A stretch of DNA of 64,000 nucleotides. Source: Streptomyces liliifuscus. GTDB taxonomy: Bacteria > Actinomycetota > Actinomycetes > Streptomycetales > Streptomycetaceae. Below are positions 1 through 8,275 of this stretch, piece after piece (the first letter of the stretch is position 1; every line of letters begins with the position of its first letter). Location: contig NZ_CP066831.1 of NCBI RefSeq assembly GCF_016598615.1, positions 7,812,001-7,876,000 of the forward strand, given 5' to 3'. Both the position numbers and the translations under genes were made by a program. Below the pieces are notes generated by a model, which was given only the letters and a program-made list of their open reading frames with translations, did not search any database and was not told the origin of the DNA.

Positions 1-683
1 ACGGCCGCGTCGTCCGCGGCGGTGTCCGTGAAGACCCGCACGCCGTACCAGGCGTGCAGCGGCGCCCCGATCCCGGCCAGCGTGCCGGTGAGCGCGTCGA
101 GCCGGTCGGCCCGTACGTCGAGCCCGAGGCGGTTCGTGTACGCGCTGGTGTCGAACGACGCCAGGGTGCCCGCCCAGTCGCCGGCCAGCCCCGGCCGCAT
201 GGCCAGCGCGTCGGCGTTCCGTACGAGCAGGGAGAGCAGTCCGCCGGGGGCCAGCATCCGGGCGAGCCCGGCGAGGAGGGGGTCGGGCTCCTCGACGTAC
301 ATCAGCACGCCGTGGCACAGCACCACGTCGAAGCTGCCCGGCAGGAAGTGGACCCCGGTGTCCCGACCGTCGCTCTCGACGAGCCGCACCCGGCTGCGGA
401 TCCCCTCCGGCTCGGCGGCGAGGCTCTCACGCGCGACGGCGATCATCGTGGAGTCCTGCTCGACCCCCGTGACCTGATGCCCGGCCCGGGCCAGCCGCAG
501 CGCCTGCGTGCCCTGGCCCATGCCCACGTCGAGCACGCGCAGCCGCTGCCCGACGGGAAACCGCCCGGCTATCTGCTCGTCGAGCTGCCGGGCGACCAGT
601 TCCTGCCGTACGACATCACGCAGGCCGCCCAGCTTGCTCAGCCAGGCATCGGCCGCGCCCCCCGCGAAAGATGCCGCGCTCAG
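1..683 (-). CDS. Class I SAM-dependent methyltransferase, C-terminus cut by the window edge
   Basis: Predicted SAM-dependent methyltransferase with unknown acceptor. About 227 codons are visible; the 3' end lies outside the window. Seen: SAM-binding motif I VLDVGMGQGTQ near residues 49-59, an acidic residue after the next strand (TGVEQD), and DVVLCHGVLMYV for motifs II/III, as in Methyltransf_11/25 proteins. No ATG, GTG or TTG lies near the N-terminus in this frame. I place the start at a CTG (683-681) whose last bases overlap the TGA of the upstream DUF3043 gene, with GGAGAG five bases before it. The overlap implies translational coupling. Family call is firm; the CTG start is inference. Confidence 0.75.
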   Translation of the reverse strand, partial: MSAASFAGGAADAWLSKLGGLRDVVRQELVARQLDEQIAGRFPVGQRLRVLDVGMGQGTQALRLARAGHQVTGVEQDSTMIAVARESLAAEPEGIRSRVRLVESDGRDTGVHFLPGSFDVVLCHGVLMYVEEPDPLLAGLARMLAPGGLLSLLVRNADALAMRPGLAGDWAGTLASFDTSAYTNRLGLDVRADRLDALTGTLAGIGAPLHAWYGVRVFTDTAADDAA

Positions 684-1276
684 GGCCGCTCTCCGCGCTT
701 GACCTGCGGCTTCGGCAGCCGGAGGCGACGCATCTGGAGGCTGCGCATCAGTGCGTAGGCGACCGCGCCGCGCTTGGGCTCGTCCGGGTAGCGCGCGTTC
801 AGCTGCTTCTTCATACGGATCGCGATACCGATCGAGTCGACCACGATCATCACGATCACGAAGAGCCACAGCAGCAGCGCCACGTTCTGCAGCTGGGCGA
901 TCTGGACCATGCTCAGGACGAGGATGATCACCGCCAGCGGCAGGAAGAACTCGGCGATGCAGAACCGCGAGTCGATGAAGTCGCGCGCGAACTTGCGCAC
1001 GGGGCCCTTGTCACGGGCGGGCAGATAGCGCTCGTCCCCACTGGCCAGCGCCTCGCGCTGCTTCGCCATCTGGGTACGGCGATCGTCACGCTGCCGCTTT
1101 GCGGCCTCCTTGCGCGTCGTCGGCGTATTGGCCACGCTTCGGCGCTGGGACTGGGCCTCACTGCGCTTGGGCGTGGGCCGACCCTTGGGGGCCTGCGGGT
1201 CACGGGGCTGAGTGGAGTCGGTCACCGGCGCCTTGTCGGCGTGGGCCTTCTCATCCTTGGCACGGCTACGGAACAC
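680..1276 (-). CDS. DUF3043 family membrane protein
   Basis: Conserved actinobacterial protein of unknown function, about 198 aa from a GTG at 1276. The first ~100 residues are highly charged (lysine, arginine, proline rich). Two hydrophobic segments follow (about 107-124 and 130-153), then a basic cytoplasmic tail, so it is probably a small inner-membrane protein. The GTG start (VFRSRAKDEK) is chosen because family members begin there as I recall; upstream codons look non-coding and no clear Shine-Dalgarno is present. It is divergent from pspA-pspAA and its stop overlaps the methyltransferase start. Function not recognised. Confidence 0.8.
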   Translation of the reverse strand: MFRSRAKDEKAHADKAPVTDSTQPRDPQAPKGRPTPKRSEAQSQRRSVANTPTTRKEAAKRQRDDRRTQMAKQREALASGDERYLPARDKGPVRKFARDFIDSRFCIAEFFLPLAVIILVLSMVQIAQLQNVALLLWLFVIVMIVVDSIGIAIRMKKQLNARYPDEPKRGAVAYALMRSLQMRRLRLPKPQVKRGERP

Positions 1277-1584
1277 AAAACCCAAGGGTAAGGGGTACGG
1301 AGGCATGGACGTCAGCCGAGTGGGGAACGATCCGGCAACACCGGTCGTCTGTAGGGGGACAGAGGGGCCCGAAAAGGGGTGGCTGCCCACGGTTCTCCCG
1401 GCCGACCCCGGGACGAACCCAGGGGGACACCTACTCCCTACGCCGGAGCAAGATCATTCACAGTCGTCCTTGGGGATGAGCGCATCCGTCCCCGAACAGT
1501 GCGGTAATGGATGCAGGGCCCGTACTGTGGGTTCTGTTGCAGTCGCTGGAGCTGGAGTCCGTCAGAAGGGGGCGCGCGAAGCCC

Positions 1585-2379
1585 ATGAGCGGTGTCATGA
1601 AGCGTATGGGGATGATCTTCCGCGCGAAGGCGAACAAGGCCCTTGACCGGGCCGAGGACCCGCGCGAAACCCTCGACTACTCGTACCAGAAGCAGCTGGA
1701 GCTGCTGCAGAAGGTGCGCCGGGGAGTCGCCGATGTGGCGACCTCCCGAAAGCGCCTGGAGCTGCAGCTGAACCAGCTCCAGAACCAGTCCTCCAAGCTG
1801 GAGGACCAGGGTCGCAAGGCGCTCGCGCTGGGTCGTGAGGACCTGGCCCGTGAGGCGCTGTCGCGCCGTGCCGCGCTCCAGCAGCAGGTCACCGACCTGG
1901 AGACGCAGCACCAGACCCTCCAGGGCGAGGAGGAGAAGCTCACCCTCGCGGCGCAGCGGCTCCAGGCCAAGGTCGACGCCTTCCGGACCAAGAAGGAAAC
2001 GATCAAGGCGACGTACACGGCCGCCCAGGCGCAGACCCGGATCGGCGAGGCCTTCTCGGGCATCTCCGAGGAGATGGGCGACGTCGGCATGGCCATCCAG
2101 CGGGCCGAGGACAAGACCGCGCAGCTCCAGGCGCGCGCCGGTGCCATCGACGAGCTGCTCGCCTCCGGCGCCCTCGACGACTCCTCCGGGCTCGCCAAGG
2201 ACGACATCCAGACCGAGCTCGACCGGCTCTCCGGCGGCACGGACGTGGAGCTGGAGCTGCAGCGCATGAAGGCCGAGCTGGCCGGCGGTTCCTCCTCCCA
2301 GCAGGCGATCGAGGGCGGCAAGGACCAGACTCAGTCCCAGCAGCAGCCGCAGGACACTCCGCGCTTCGACAAGCAGTAG
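1585..2379 (+). CDS. pspA: PspA/IM30 family protein
   Basis: Phage-shock-protein A homologue, 264 aa, a peripheral membrane protein that stabilises the inner membrane under envelope stress. Seen: a short amphipathic N-terminus (MKRMGMIFRAKANKALDRAE), the family motif EDPRETLDYSY, then almost continuous coiled coil rich in Q, E, K and L to about residue 215, with a glutamine-rich tail. Start at ATG 1585 (MSGVMKRMGM); an ATG four codons later is also possible. It is followed 34 nt downstream by the PspA-associated small protein, so the two form an operon, divergent from DUF3043. Confidence 0.9.
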   Translation: MSGVMKRMGMIFRAKANKALDRAEDPRETLDYSYQKQLELLQKVRRGVADVATSRKRLELQLNQLQNQSSKLEDQGRKALALGREDLAREALSRRAALQQQVTDLETQHQTLQGEEEKLTLAAQRLQAKVDAFRTKKETIKATYTAAQAQTRIGEAFSGISEEMGDVGMAIQRAEDKTAQLQARAGAIDELLASGALDDSSGLAKDDIQTELDRLSGGTDVELELQRMKAELAGGSSSQQAIEGGKDQTQSQQQPQDTPRFDKQ

Positions 2380-2413
2380 CCGCAGGCAGTAGTCCCACGC
2401 CGAGGAGGGCGTC

Positions 2414-2692
2414 ATGATCGTACGGATCATGGGGGAGGGACAGGTGAGGCTGGACGACGGCCACCTCACCGAACTGAACAAGCTGGACGACGAGCTCCTC
2501 GCGGAGATGGAGTCCGGTGACGAGGAGGGCTTCCGGCGCACGCTGGGGGCGCTCCTCGACGCGGTCCGCCGCCTTGGCGCGCCACTCCCCGACGCCGCCC
2601 TCGAACCCTCCGAACTGATCCTCCCGTCCCCGGACGCGACACTCTCCGAGGTCCGGGAAATGCTGAACGACGACGGCTTGATCCCCGGCTGA
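2414..2692 (+). CDS. pspAA: PspA-associated protein PspAA
   Basis: Small acidic protein of 92 aa that accompanies pspA in actinobacteria; taken to be a partner or modulator of PspA. Seen: N-terminus MIVRIMGEGQ typical of the PspAA family, a predicted two-stranded start, then helices (LNKLDDELLAEMES, FRRTLGALLDAVRRLG). A Shine-Dalgarno CGAGGAGG lies just before ATG 2414 and the pspA stop is 34 nt upstream. A composite GC-rich repeat (2700-2826) follows. No catalytic motif is visible; the partner role is from family knowledge. Confidence 0.85.
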   Translation: MIVRIMGEGQVRLDDGHLTELNKLDDELLAEMESGDEEGFRRTLGALLDAVRRLGAPLPDAALEPSELILPSPDATLSEVREMLNDDGLIPG

Positions 2693-2699
2693 CTTTCCT

Positions 2700-2826
2700 C
2701 GCCCCCGCCGCCGCCGAACCCCCAAAAGACTGCGCAGTTCCCACCGAACCCGCACCCGAAATCGCTGCGGACGGGGTCTGGGGCGGAGCCCCAGAAGGAT
2801 GGGAACGGGTAGGGGCGGCGGGGGCG
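2700..2826. repeat. Degenerate copy of composite palindrome family B
   Basis: A short left arm of cgcccccgccg units (2700-2716) faces a well-kept right arm (about 2799-2826) of the form gggaacgggtaggggcggcg followed by ggggcg. The right arm nearly equals the right arm of the complete element at 58376-58586. In between is a decayed family A core (gactgcgcagttccc, 2728-2742) and a small tctggggc/gccccaga hairpin (2777-2794). It fills the gap between pspAA and the sensor kinase. Confidence 0.6.
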
Positions 2827-2887
2827 AAAAACGTCGGGCCAGGCCCGATTACCGGTGGCACCAGTTCCGCCCCCTGCAAGGGCCCCG

Positions 2888-2893
2888 TACCGT
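2888..2893 (+). promoter_or_regulatory. Candidate -10 element (TACCGT) for a leaderless sensor-kinase mRNA
   Basis: TACCGT fits TANNNT and ends 8 nt before GTG 2902, so transcription would start at or next to the start codon. No Shine-Dalgarno is visible. The -35 region (TTCCGC) is weak. Confidence 0.45.
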
Positions 2894-2901
2894 AAACAAT
2901 C

Positions 2902-4200
2902 GTGAGCACACTGGAGCGCGCCCGGAACCGCCTGCGGGCATACCCGCTGGTGGTGGACGGCGCCCTCGCGGCAGCAGTCCTCGCCTGCATGGTGGTCGGC
3001 TCGTTCGCGGAGCCGAACGGCAGACACGGAGGCCCCAACTGGGGCACCCGCACCCCGGACCTCCTCAGCCTCACCCTCATGCTGCTGGCCGCGACCGCCC
3101 TGGTCTTCCGCCGAGGCCACCCCCTGAGGGTCCTCGCCGCGACGAGCGCCCTGTCGGTCGTGGAATTCGTGACGGGCGACCCCAGGGCCCCCGTGGTGAT
3201 GTCCGCGGTCGTCGCCCTCTACACGGTCGCGTCGGCGACCGACCGGCCCACCACCTGGCGCGTGGGCCTCCTCACCATGACGGTCCTGACCGGCATCGCC
3301 ATGCTCGCCGGCCCCCTGCCCTGGTACGCGCAGGAGAACCTCGGCATCTTCGCCTGGACCGGCATGGCCGCAGCCGCGGGCGACGCGGTCCGCAGCCGCC
3401 GCGCCTTCGTACACGCCATAAGAGAGCGCGCCGAGCGTGCCGAACGCACCCGCGAGGAGGAGGCGAGACGCCGCGTCGCCGAGGAACGCCTGCGCATCGC
3501 CCGCGACCTGCACGACGTCGTCGCCCACCACATCGCCCTCGTCAACGTGCAGGCCGGAGTGGCCGCGCACGTCATGGACAAGCGCCCCGACCAGGCCAAG
3601 GAAGCCCTCGCCCACGTCCGCGAGGCCAGCCGCTCCGCGCTCAACGAACTCCGCGCCACGGTCGGCCTGCTGAGACAGTCCGGCGACCCCGAGGCCCCCA
3701 CCGAACCTGCCCCGGGCCTGCACCGCCTCGAAGAGCTCGTCGGCACCTTCCGCAACGCGGGCCTGCCCGTGGAGGTGGCCCGCACCGACCACGGCACCAC
3801 CCTCCCCGCCGCCGTCGACCTGGCCGCGTACCGCGTCATCCAGGAAGCCCTCACCAATGTGCAGAAGCACGCGGGCCCCGAGGCGAAGGCCGAGGTCAGC
3901 GTCGTACGCGTGGGACCGAACGTGGAGATCACCGTCCTCGACAACGGGCCGGGCGACGACGCGGAGGCCCGTCTTGAAGAGAACGGCGGCCACGGACTGC
4001 TCGGCATGCGCGAGCGGGTCACCGCGCTGAGCGGCGTCTGCACCGCCGGACCCCGATACGGAGGCGGCTTCCGGGTCCATGCGATCCTGCCGGTCAAGAG
4101 CCGCACCGGAAGCACCGCGTCCACCGCGGCGGCATCCGCACCCGCACCCGCACCCAGCCCGGCGGCCTCGACCACGGCACCCACGGGGGACCCCGCATGA
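2902..4200 (+). CDS. NarL-type sensor histidine kinase
   Basis: Membrane sensor kinase, 432 aa. Seen: several transmembrane segments in residues ~15-165 (about five), a short charged linker helix (HAIRERAERAERTREEEARR), then HisKA_3 with phospho-acceptor His204 in RIARDLHDVVAHH, and HATPase_c with QEALTNVQKHAG (N-box), LDNGPG and GGHGLLGMRER (G-boxes). The tail after ~405 is a low-complexity Ala/Pro/Thr stretch. GTG 2902 follows a TACCGT element and has no Shine-Dalgarno. Its stop overlaps the response regulator start (ATGA), so the pair is coupled. The signal sensed is unknown. The S. coelicolor counterpart is, from memory, SCO2166. Confidence 0.88.
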   Translation: MSTLERARNRLRAYPLVVDGALAAAVLACMVVGSFAEPNGRHGGPNWGTRTPDLLSLTLMLLAATALVFRRGHPLRVLAATSALSVVEFVTGDPRAPVVMSAVVALYTVASATDRPTTWRVGLLTMTVLTGIAMLAGPLPWYAQENLGIFAWTGMAAAAGDAVRSRRAFVHAIRERAERAERTREEEARRRVAEERLRIARDLHDVVAHHIALVNVQAGVAAHVMDKRPDQAKEALAHVREASRSALNELRATVGLLRQSGDPEAPTEPAPGLHRLEELVGTFRNAGLPVEVARTDHGTTLPAAVDLAAYRVIQEALTNVQKHAGPEAKAEVSVVRVGPNVEITVLDNGPGDDAEARLEENGGHGLLGMRERVTALSGVCTAGPRYGGGFRVHAILPVKSRTGSTASTAAASAPAPAPSPAASTTAPTGDPA

Positions 4201-4880
4201 CCATCCGCGTCCTGCTCGCCGACGACCAGGCACTGCTGCGCAGCGCGTTCCGCGTGCTGGTCGACTCCGAGCCCGACATGGAGGTCGTGGGAGAGGCCTC
4301 GGACGGGGCGGAGGCCGTGCGGCTGGCACGCGAGGAGCGGGCCGACGTCGTGCTCATGGACATCCGCATGCCCGGCACCGACGGTCTCGCCGCGACACGG
4401 CTCATCAGCGCAGACCCGGGCCTCGCCCACGTACGGGTCGTGATGCTGACGACCTTCGAGGTCGACGAGTACGTGGTGCAGTCGCTGCGTGCCGGAGCCT
4501 CCGGGTTCCTCGGCAAGGGCTCCGAGCCGGACGAGCTGCTCAACGCGATCCGGATCGCGGCGGGCGGCGAGGCGCTGCTGTCGCCGGCCGCCACCAAGGG
4601 ATTGATCGCGAAGTTCCTCGCCCAGGGCGACGGCGATGACGACGACCGGGACCCCGGCCGCGCCGAACGCCTCGAAGCGCTGACCGTCCGCGAGCGCGAG
4701 GTCCTCGTCCAGGTCGCCGGCGGGCACTCCAACGACGAGATCGCCGAGCGCCTCACGGTCAGCCCGCTCACGGTGAAGACGCACGTCAACCGGGCCATGG
4801 CCAAGCTGGGAGCCCGCGACCGGGCACAGCTGGTGGTCATCGCGTACGAGTCCGGACTGGTACGCCCAAGGGTGGAGTGA
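4197..4880 (+). CDS. NarL/LuxR-family response regulator
   Basis: DNA-binding response regulator, 227 aa, partner of the kinase whose stop codon it overlaps. Receiver domain 1-~120: acidic DD at 9-10, phospho-acceptor Asp55 in VVLMDIRMPG, conserved Thr in VVMLTTFE; the usual Lys-Pro is replaced by GKGSEPD, with the Lys retained. A LuxR_C helix-turn-helix lies at ~160-222 (LTVREREVLVQVAGG, NDEIAERLTVS, TVKTHVNRAMAKLG). A short hairpin with 7-bp arms (ggtggag/ctccacc, 4871-4888) straddles the stop codon and a second (4888-4902) follows, possibly weakening read-through into the RND gene. Confidence 0.9.
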   Translation: MTIRVLLADDQALLRSAFRVLVDSEPDMEVVGEASDGAEAVRLAREERADVVLMDIRMPGTDGLAATRLISADPGLAHVRVVMLTTFEVDEYVVQSLRAGASGFLGKGSEPDELLNAIRIAAGGEALLSPAATKGLIAKFLAQGDGDDDDRDPGRAERLEALTVREREVLVQVAGGHSNDEIAERLTVSPLTVKTHVNRAMAKLGARDRAQLVVIAYESGLVRPRVE

Positions 4881-5044
4881 GCTCCACCCGCACGTACTGC
4901 GGGCGCGGTATGCGCCGCATAAGGAACGGGACCTGGGGGCGACGGTCGGGGCCCCGGCCATGGCTCAGAGTGATAGGCGGACGCTCACATGAGCCCATTC
5001 CGCCGCTCCAAAGACTCAAGCCACAGAAGAGAGACCCGTCACCC

Positions 5045-8000
5045 ATGTCCTGGCTGTCCCGCTTCAGCCTCGCCCAACGTGCCCTCATCGGGCTGATGTC
5101 GATCATCGCGCTCGCCTTCGGCGCGATAGCGATCCCTCAGCTCAAGCAACAGCTGCTGCCCACCATCGAACTGCCCATGGTGTCGGTGATCGCGCCGTAC
5201 CAGGGCGCGTCCCCCGACGTGGTCGAGAAGCAGGTCGTCGAGCCCATCGAGGACAACCTCGAAGCGGTCGACGGGATCTCCGGCGTCACCTCCACGGCCA
5301 GCGAGGGCAACGCCCTGATCATGGCCTCCTTCGACTACGGCAACGACTCCGCCCGGATCGTCGCCGACGTCCAGCAGGCCGTGAACCGCGCCCGTGTGCA
5401 ACTCCCGGACGACGTGGACCCGCAGGTCGTCGCCGGTTCCACGGACGACATCCCGACCGTGGTCCTCGCGGTCACCTCCGACAAGGACCAGCAGGCCCTC
5501 TCCGACCAGCTCGACCGCACGGTCGTCCCCGCGCTGAAGGACATCGACGGCGTCGGCCAGGTCACCGTCGACGGCGTACAGGACCTTCAGGTCTCGGTCA
5601 CGCCCGACGACGCGAAGCTGGCGAAGGCCGGGCTGACCACGGCCGCGCTCGGCCAGGCCCTCCAGGCGGGCGGCGCGACCCTCCCGGCCGGTTCCTTCGA
5701 CGAGGACGGCAGCAACCGCACGGTCCAGGTCGGCGGCGGCTTCACCTCGCTCAAGCAGATCCAGGACCTGATGGTCACCGGCGAGGGCGGCAAGAAGCCC
5801 GTACGCCTCGGTGCCGTCGCCACCGTCGAGGAGGAGCCCGCCAGGGCGGACTCCATCACCCGTACCGACGGCAAGCCCAGCCTCGCCGTCTCCGTCACCA
5901 TGGACCACGACGGCAGCGCGGTCGCGGTCTCCGACGCCGTTCAGGACAAGCTGCCCGGCCTGCGCAAGGATCTCGGTTCCGGCGCCACGCTGACCGTCGT
6001 CAGCGACCAGGGCCCGGCCGTCTCCAAGTCCATCAAGGGCCTGACCACCGAGGGCGCCCTCGGTCTGCTCTTCGCGGTCCTGGTCATCCTGGTCTTCCTG
6101 GCGTCGATCCGCTCGACGCTGGTCACCGCGGTCTCCATCCCGCTGTCGGTCGTCCTCGCGCTGATCGTGCTGTGGACCCGCAGCGAGTCGCTCAACATCC
6201 TGACGCTGGGCGCCCTGACCATCGCCATCGGCCGGGTCGTCGACGACTCGATCGTGGTCCTGGAGAACATCAAGCGGCACCTCGGCTACGGCGAGGAGCG
6301 CCAGGAGGCGATCCTCAAGGCCGTACGCGAGGTCGCGGGCGCGGTCACCTCCTCGACGCTCACCACGGTCGCGGTGTTCCTGCCCATCGGTCTGACCGGC
6401 GGCATGGTCGGCGAGCTCTTCGGCTCGTTCTCCCTCACCGTCACGGCGGCCCTGCTGGCCTCGCTGCTCGTCTCGCTGACGGTCGTACCGGTGCTCTCGT
6501 ACTGGTTCCTGCGCGCCCCCAAGGACGTGCGCGGCATCGACCCGGAGGAGGCGCGCCGCAAGGCCGAGGAGAAGGAGGCGCGCAGCCGCCTCCAGCGCCT
6601 CTACGTGCCCGTGCTGCGCTTCGCGACCCGCCGCCGCCTCACCAGCGTGGCGATCGCGGTGGTCGTCCTCGTCGGTACGTTCGGCATGACGCCCCTGCTG
6701 AAGACGAACTTCTTCGACCAGGGCGAGCAGGAAGTCATCACGGTCAAGCAGGAGTTGAAGCCCGGCACCAGCCTGGCGGCGACCGACGCAGAGGCCAAGA
6801 AGGTCGAGAAGATGCTCGACGGCGTCAAGGGCGTCGAGGACTACCAGGTCACGGTCGGCTCCTCCGGCTTCATGGCCGCGTTCGGCGGGGGCACGGACAC
6901 CAACCAGGCCTCCTACACCGTCAAGGTCGCCGACTCGGCCTCCTTCGACGACGTCCAGGACGGTATCGAGGAGGGGCTCGGCAAGCTCTCCGGGATCGGT
7001 ACGACGACGGTCGCGGCCGGTGACGGCTTCGGCAGCCAGGACCTGAGCGTCGTGGTGAAGTCGGCCGACGCCGCCGTACTGCGCGAGGCCGCCGAGGAGG
7101 TCCGCGACGCGGTCGCCGGGCTCGACGACGTCACCGACGTGACGAGCGACCTCGCCCAGTCCGTGCCGCGGATCTCGGTCAGGGCCAACGACAAGGCCGC
7201 CGCGGCCGGGTTCAACGACACGACCCTCGGTGCGGCCGTCGCCCAGGCGGTGCGCGGCACCACCAGCGGCAAGGCGATCCTGGACGACACCGAGCGCGAC
7301 GTCGTCATCAAGTCGGCGAAGCCGGCCGAGACGCTGTCCGAGCTGAGGAGCCTCAGCCTCGGGTCCGTGAAGCTCGGTGACATCGCGACGGTGAAGCTGG
7401 TCGACGGGCCGGTCTCGATGACCCGTATCGACGGTCAGCGCGCCGCCACCATCTCGGCGAAGCCGACCGGTGACAACACGGGAGCGGTCAGCGCCGACCT
7501 CACGGCCAAGCTCGACAAGCTGAAGCTGCCGGCCGGTGCCACGGCCGCCATCGGCGGTGTGTCCGAGGACCAGGACGACGCGTTCGCGTCCCTCGGCCTC
7601 GCGATGCTCGCGGCGATCGCGATCGTCTTCATGCTGCTGGTCGCGACCTTCCGGTCGCTGATCCAGCCGCTGATCCTGCTCGTCTCGATCCCGTTCGCGG
7701 CGACGGGTGCGATCGGTCTGCTGGTCATCACCGGTACGCCGATGGGTGTGCCGTCGATGATCGGCATGCTGATGCTCATCGGCATCGTCGTGACCAACGC
7801 GATCGTGCTGATCGACCTGATCAACCAGTACCGCAAGCAGGGCTACGGGGTTGTCGAGGCCGTGGTGGAAGGCGGTAGGCACCGCCTGCGCCCGATCCTC
7901 ATGACGGCCCTGGCGACGATCTTCGCCCTGCTCCCGATGGCCCTGGGCATCACCGGCGAGGGCGGCTTCATCGCCCAGCCGCTGGCGGTGGTGGTGATCG

Positions 8001-8143
8001 GCGGTCTGATCACCTCGACGCTGCTGACCCTGCTGCTCGTGCCGACGCTCTACGCGATGGTCGAACTCCGCAAGGAGCGCCGCGCGAAGAAGAAGGCCAC
8101 GAAGCGGGAGGCTGCCGCCGAGCGGGAGGCAGTGGGGGTATAG
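5045..8143 (+). CDS. AcrB-type RND family transporter
   Basis: Proton-driven RND-superfamily membrane protein, 1032 aa, the full size of AcrB/SecDF-like exporters. Seen: N-terminal TM then a periplasmic-type porter domain, TM2-TM6 at ~340-535 with FGAIAIPQ, the AcrB-like GRVVDDSIVVLENI (acidic pair for proton relay) and GxVGELFGSF, a second extracytoplasmic domain, then TM8-TM12 at ~865-1000 with GIVVTNAIVLIDLINQYR. Start ATG 5045 (MSWLSRFSLAQRALIGLM). In a single-membrane actinomycete no adaptor or outer-membrane channel is expected and none is encoded nearby. Substrate unknown; its position after the two-component pair hints at regulation by it. Confidence 0.88.
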   Translation: MSWLSRFSLAQRALIGLMSIIALAFGAIAIPQLKQQLLPTIELPMVSVIAPYQGASPDVVEKQVVEPIEDNLEAVDGISGVTSTASEGNALIMASFDYGNDSARIVADVQQAVNRARVQLPDDVDPQVVAGSTDDIPTVVLAVTSDKDQQALSDQLDRTVVPALKDIDGVGQVTVDGVQDLQVSVTPDDAKLAKAGLTTAALGQALQAGGATLPAGSFDEDGSNRTVQVGGGFTSLKQIQDLMVTGEGGKKPVRLGAVATVEEEPARADSITRTDGKPSLAVSVTMDHDGSAVAVSDAVQDKLPGLRKDLGSGATLTVVSDQGPAVSKSIKGLTTEGALGLLFAVLVILVFLASIRSTLVTAVSIPLSVVLALIVLWTRSESLNILTLGALTIAIGRVVDDSIVVLENIKRHLGYGEERQEAILKAVREVAGAVTSSTLTTVAVFLPIGLTGGMVGELFGSFSLTVTAALLASLLVSLTVVPVLSYWFLRAPKDVRGIDPEEARRKAEEKEARSRLQRLYVPVLRFATRRRLTSVAIAVVVLVGTFGMTPLLKTNFFDQGEQEVITVKQELKPGTSLAATDAEAKKVEKMLDGVKGVEDYQVTVGSSGFMAAFGGGTDTNQASYTVKVADSASFDDVQDGIEEGLGKLSGIGTTTVAAGDGFGSQDLSVVVKSADAAVLREAAEEVRDAVAGLDDVTDVTSDLAQSVPRISVRANDKAAAAGFNDTTLGAAVAQAVRGTTSGKAILDDTERDVVIKSAKPAETLSELRSLSLGSVKLGDIATVKLVDGPVSMTRIDGQRAATISAKPTGDNTGAVSADLTAKLDKLKLPAGATAAIGGVSEDQDDAFASLGLAMLAAIAIVFMLLVATFRSLIQPLILLVSIPFAATGAIGLLVITGTPMGVPSMIGMLMLIGIVVTNAIVLIDLINQYRKQGYGVVEAVVEGGRHRLRPILMTALATIFALLPMALGITGEGGFIAQPLAVVVIGGLITSTLLTLLLVPTLYAMVELRKERRAKKKATKREAAAEREAVGV

Positions 8144-8152
8144 GTCACCGAT

Positions 8153-8235
8153 TGCGCAGTTCCCCGCGCCCCTTTTCAGGGGCGCGGGGAACTGCGCAGT
8201 CTTTTAGGGGCGCGGGGAACTGCGCGACCAGCCAC
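8153..8235. repeat. Palindromic GC-hairpin repeat family A, three copies
   Basis: Arms tgcgcagttccccgcg-cccct (8153-8173) and its exact complement (8178-8198) are separated by only tttc, giving a perfect 21-bp hairpin. A further direct copy of the right arm with the gaccagccac extension follows (8206-8235). It lies between convergent RND and nadA genes, so it can end transcription from both sides. Confidence 0.85.
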
Positions 8236-8275
8236 AGCGGCCCCGCAGACGAAGCCCAGCCCGTCCGGCGGAGCC

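Noticed and set aside
5039..7882. A 947-codon open frame antisense to the RND gene, and a 963-codon one antisense to 1438-4329
   Set aside because: Very long antisense frames are normal in high-GC Streptomyces genes. Their products are low-complexity Arg/Gly/Asp strings without domains, and the sense frames have clear family motifs.
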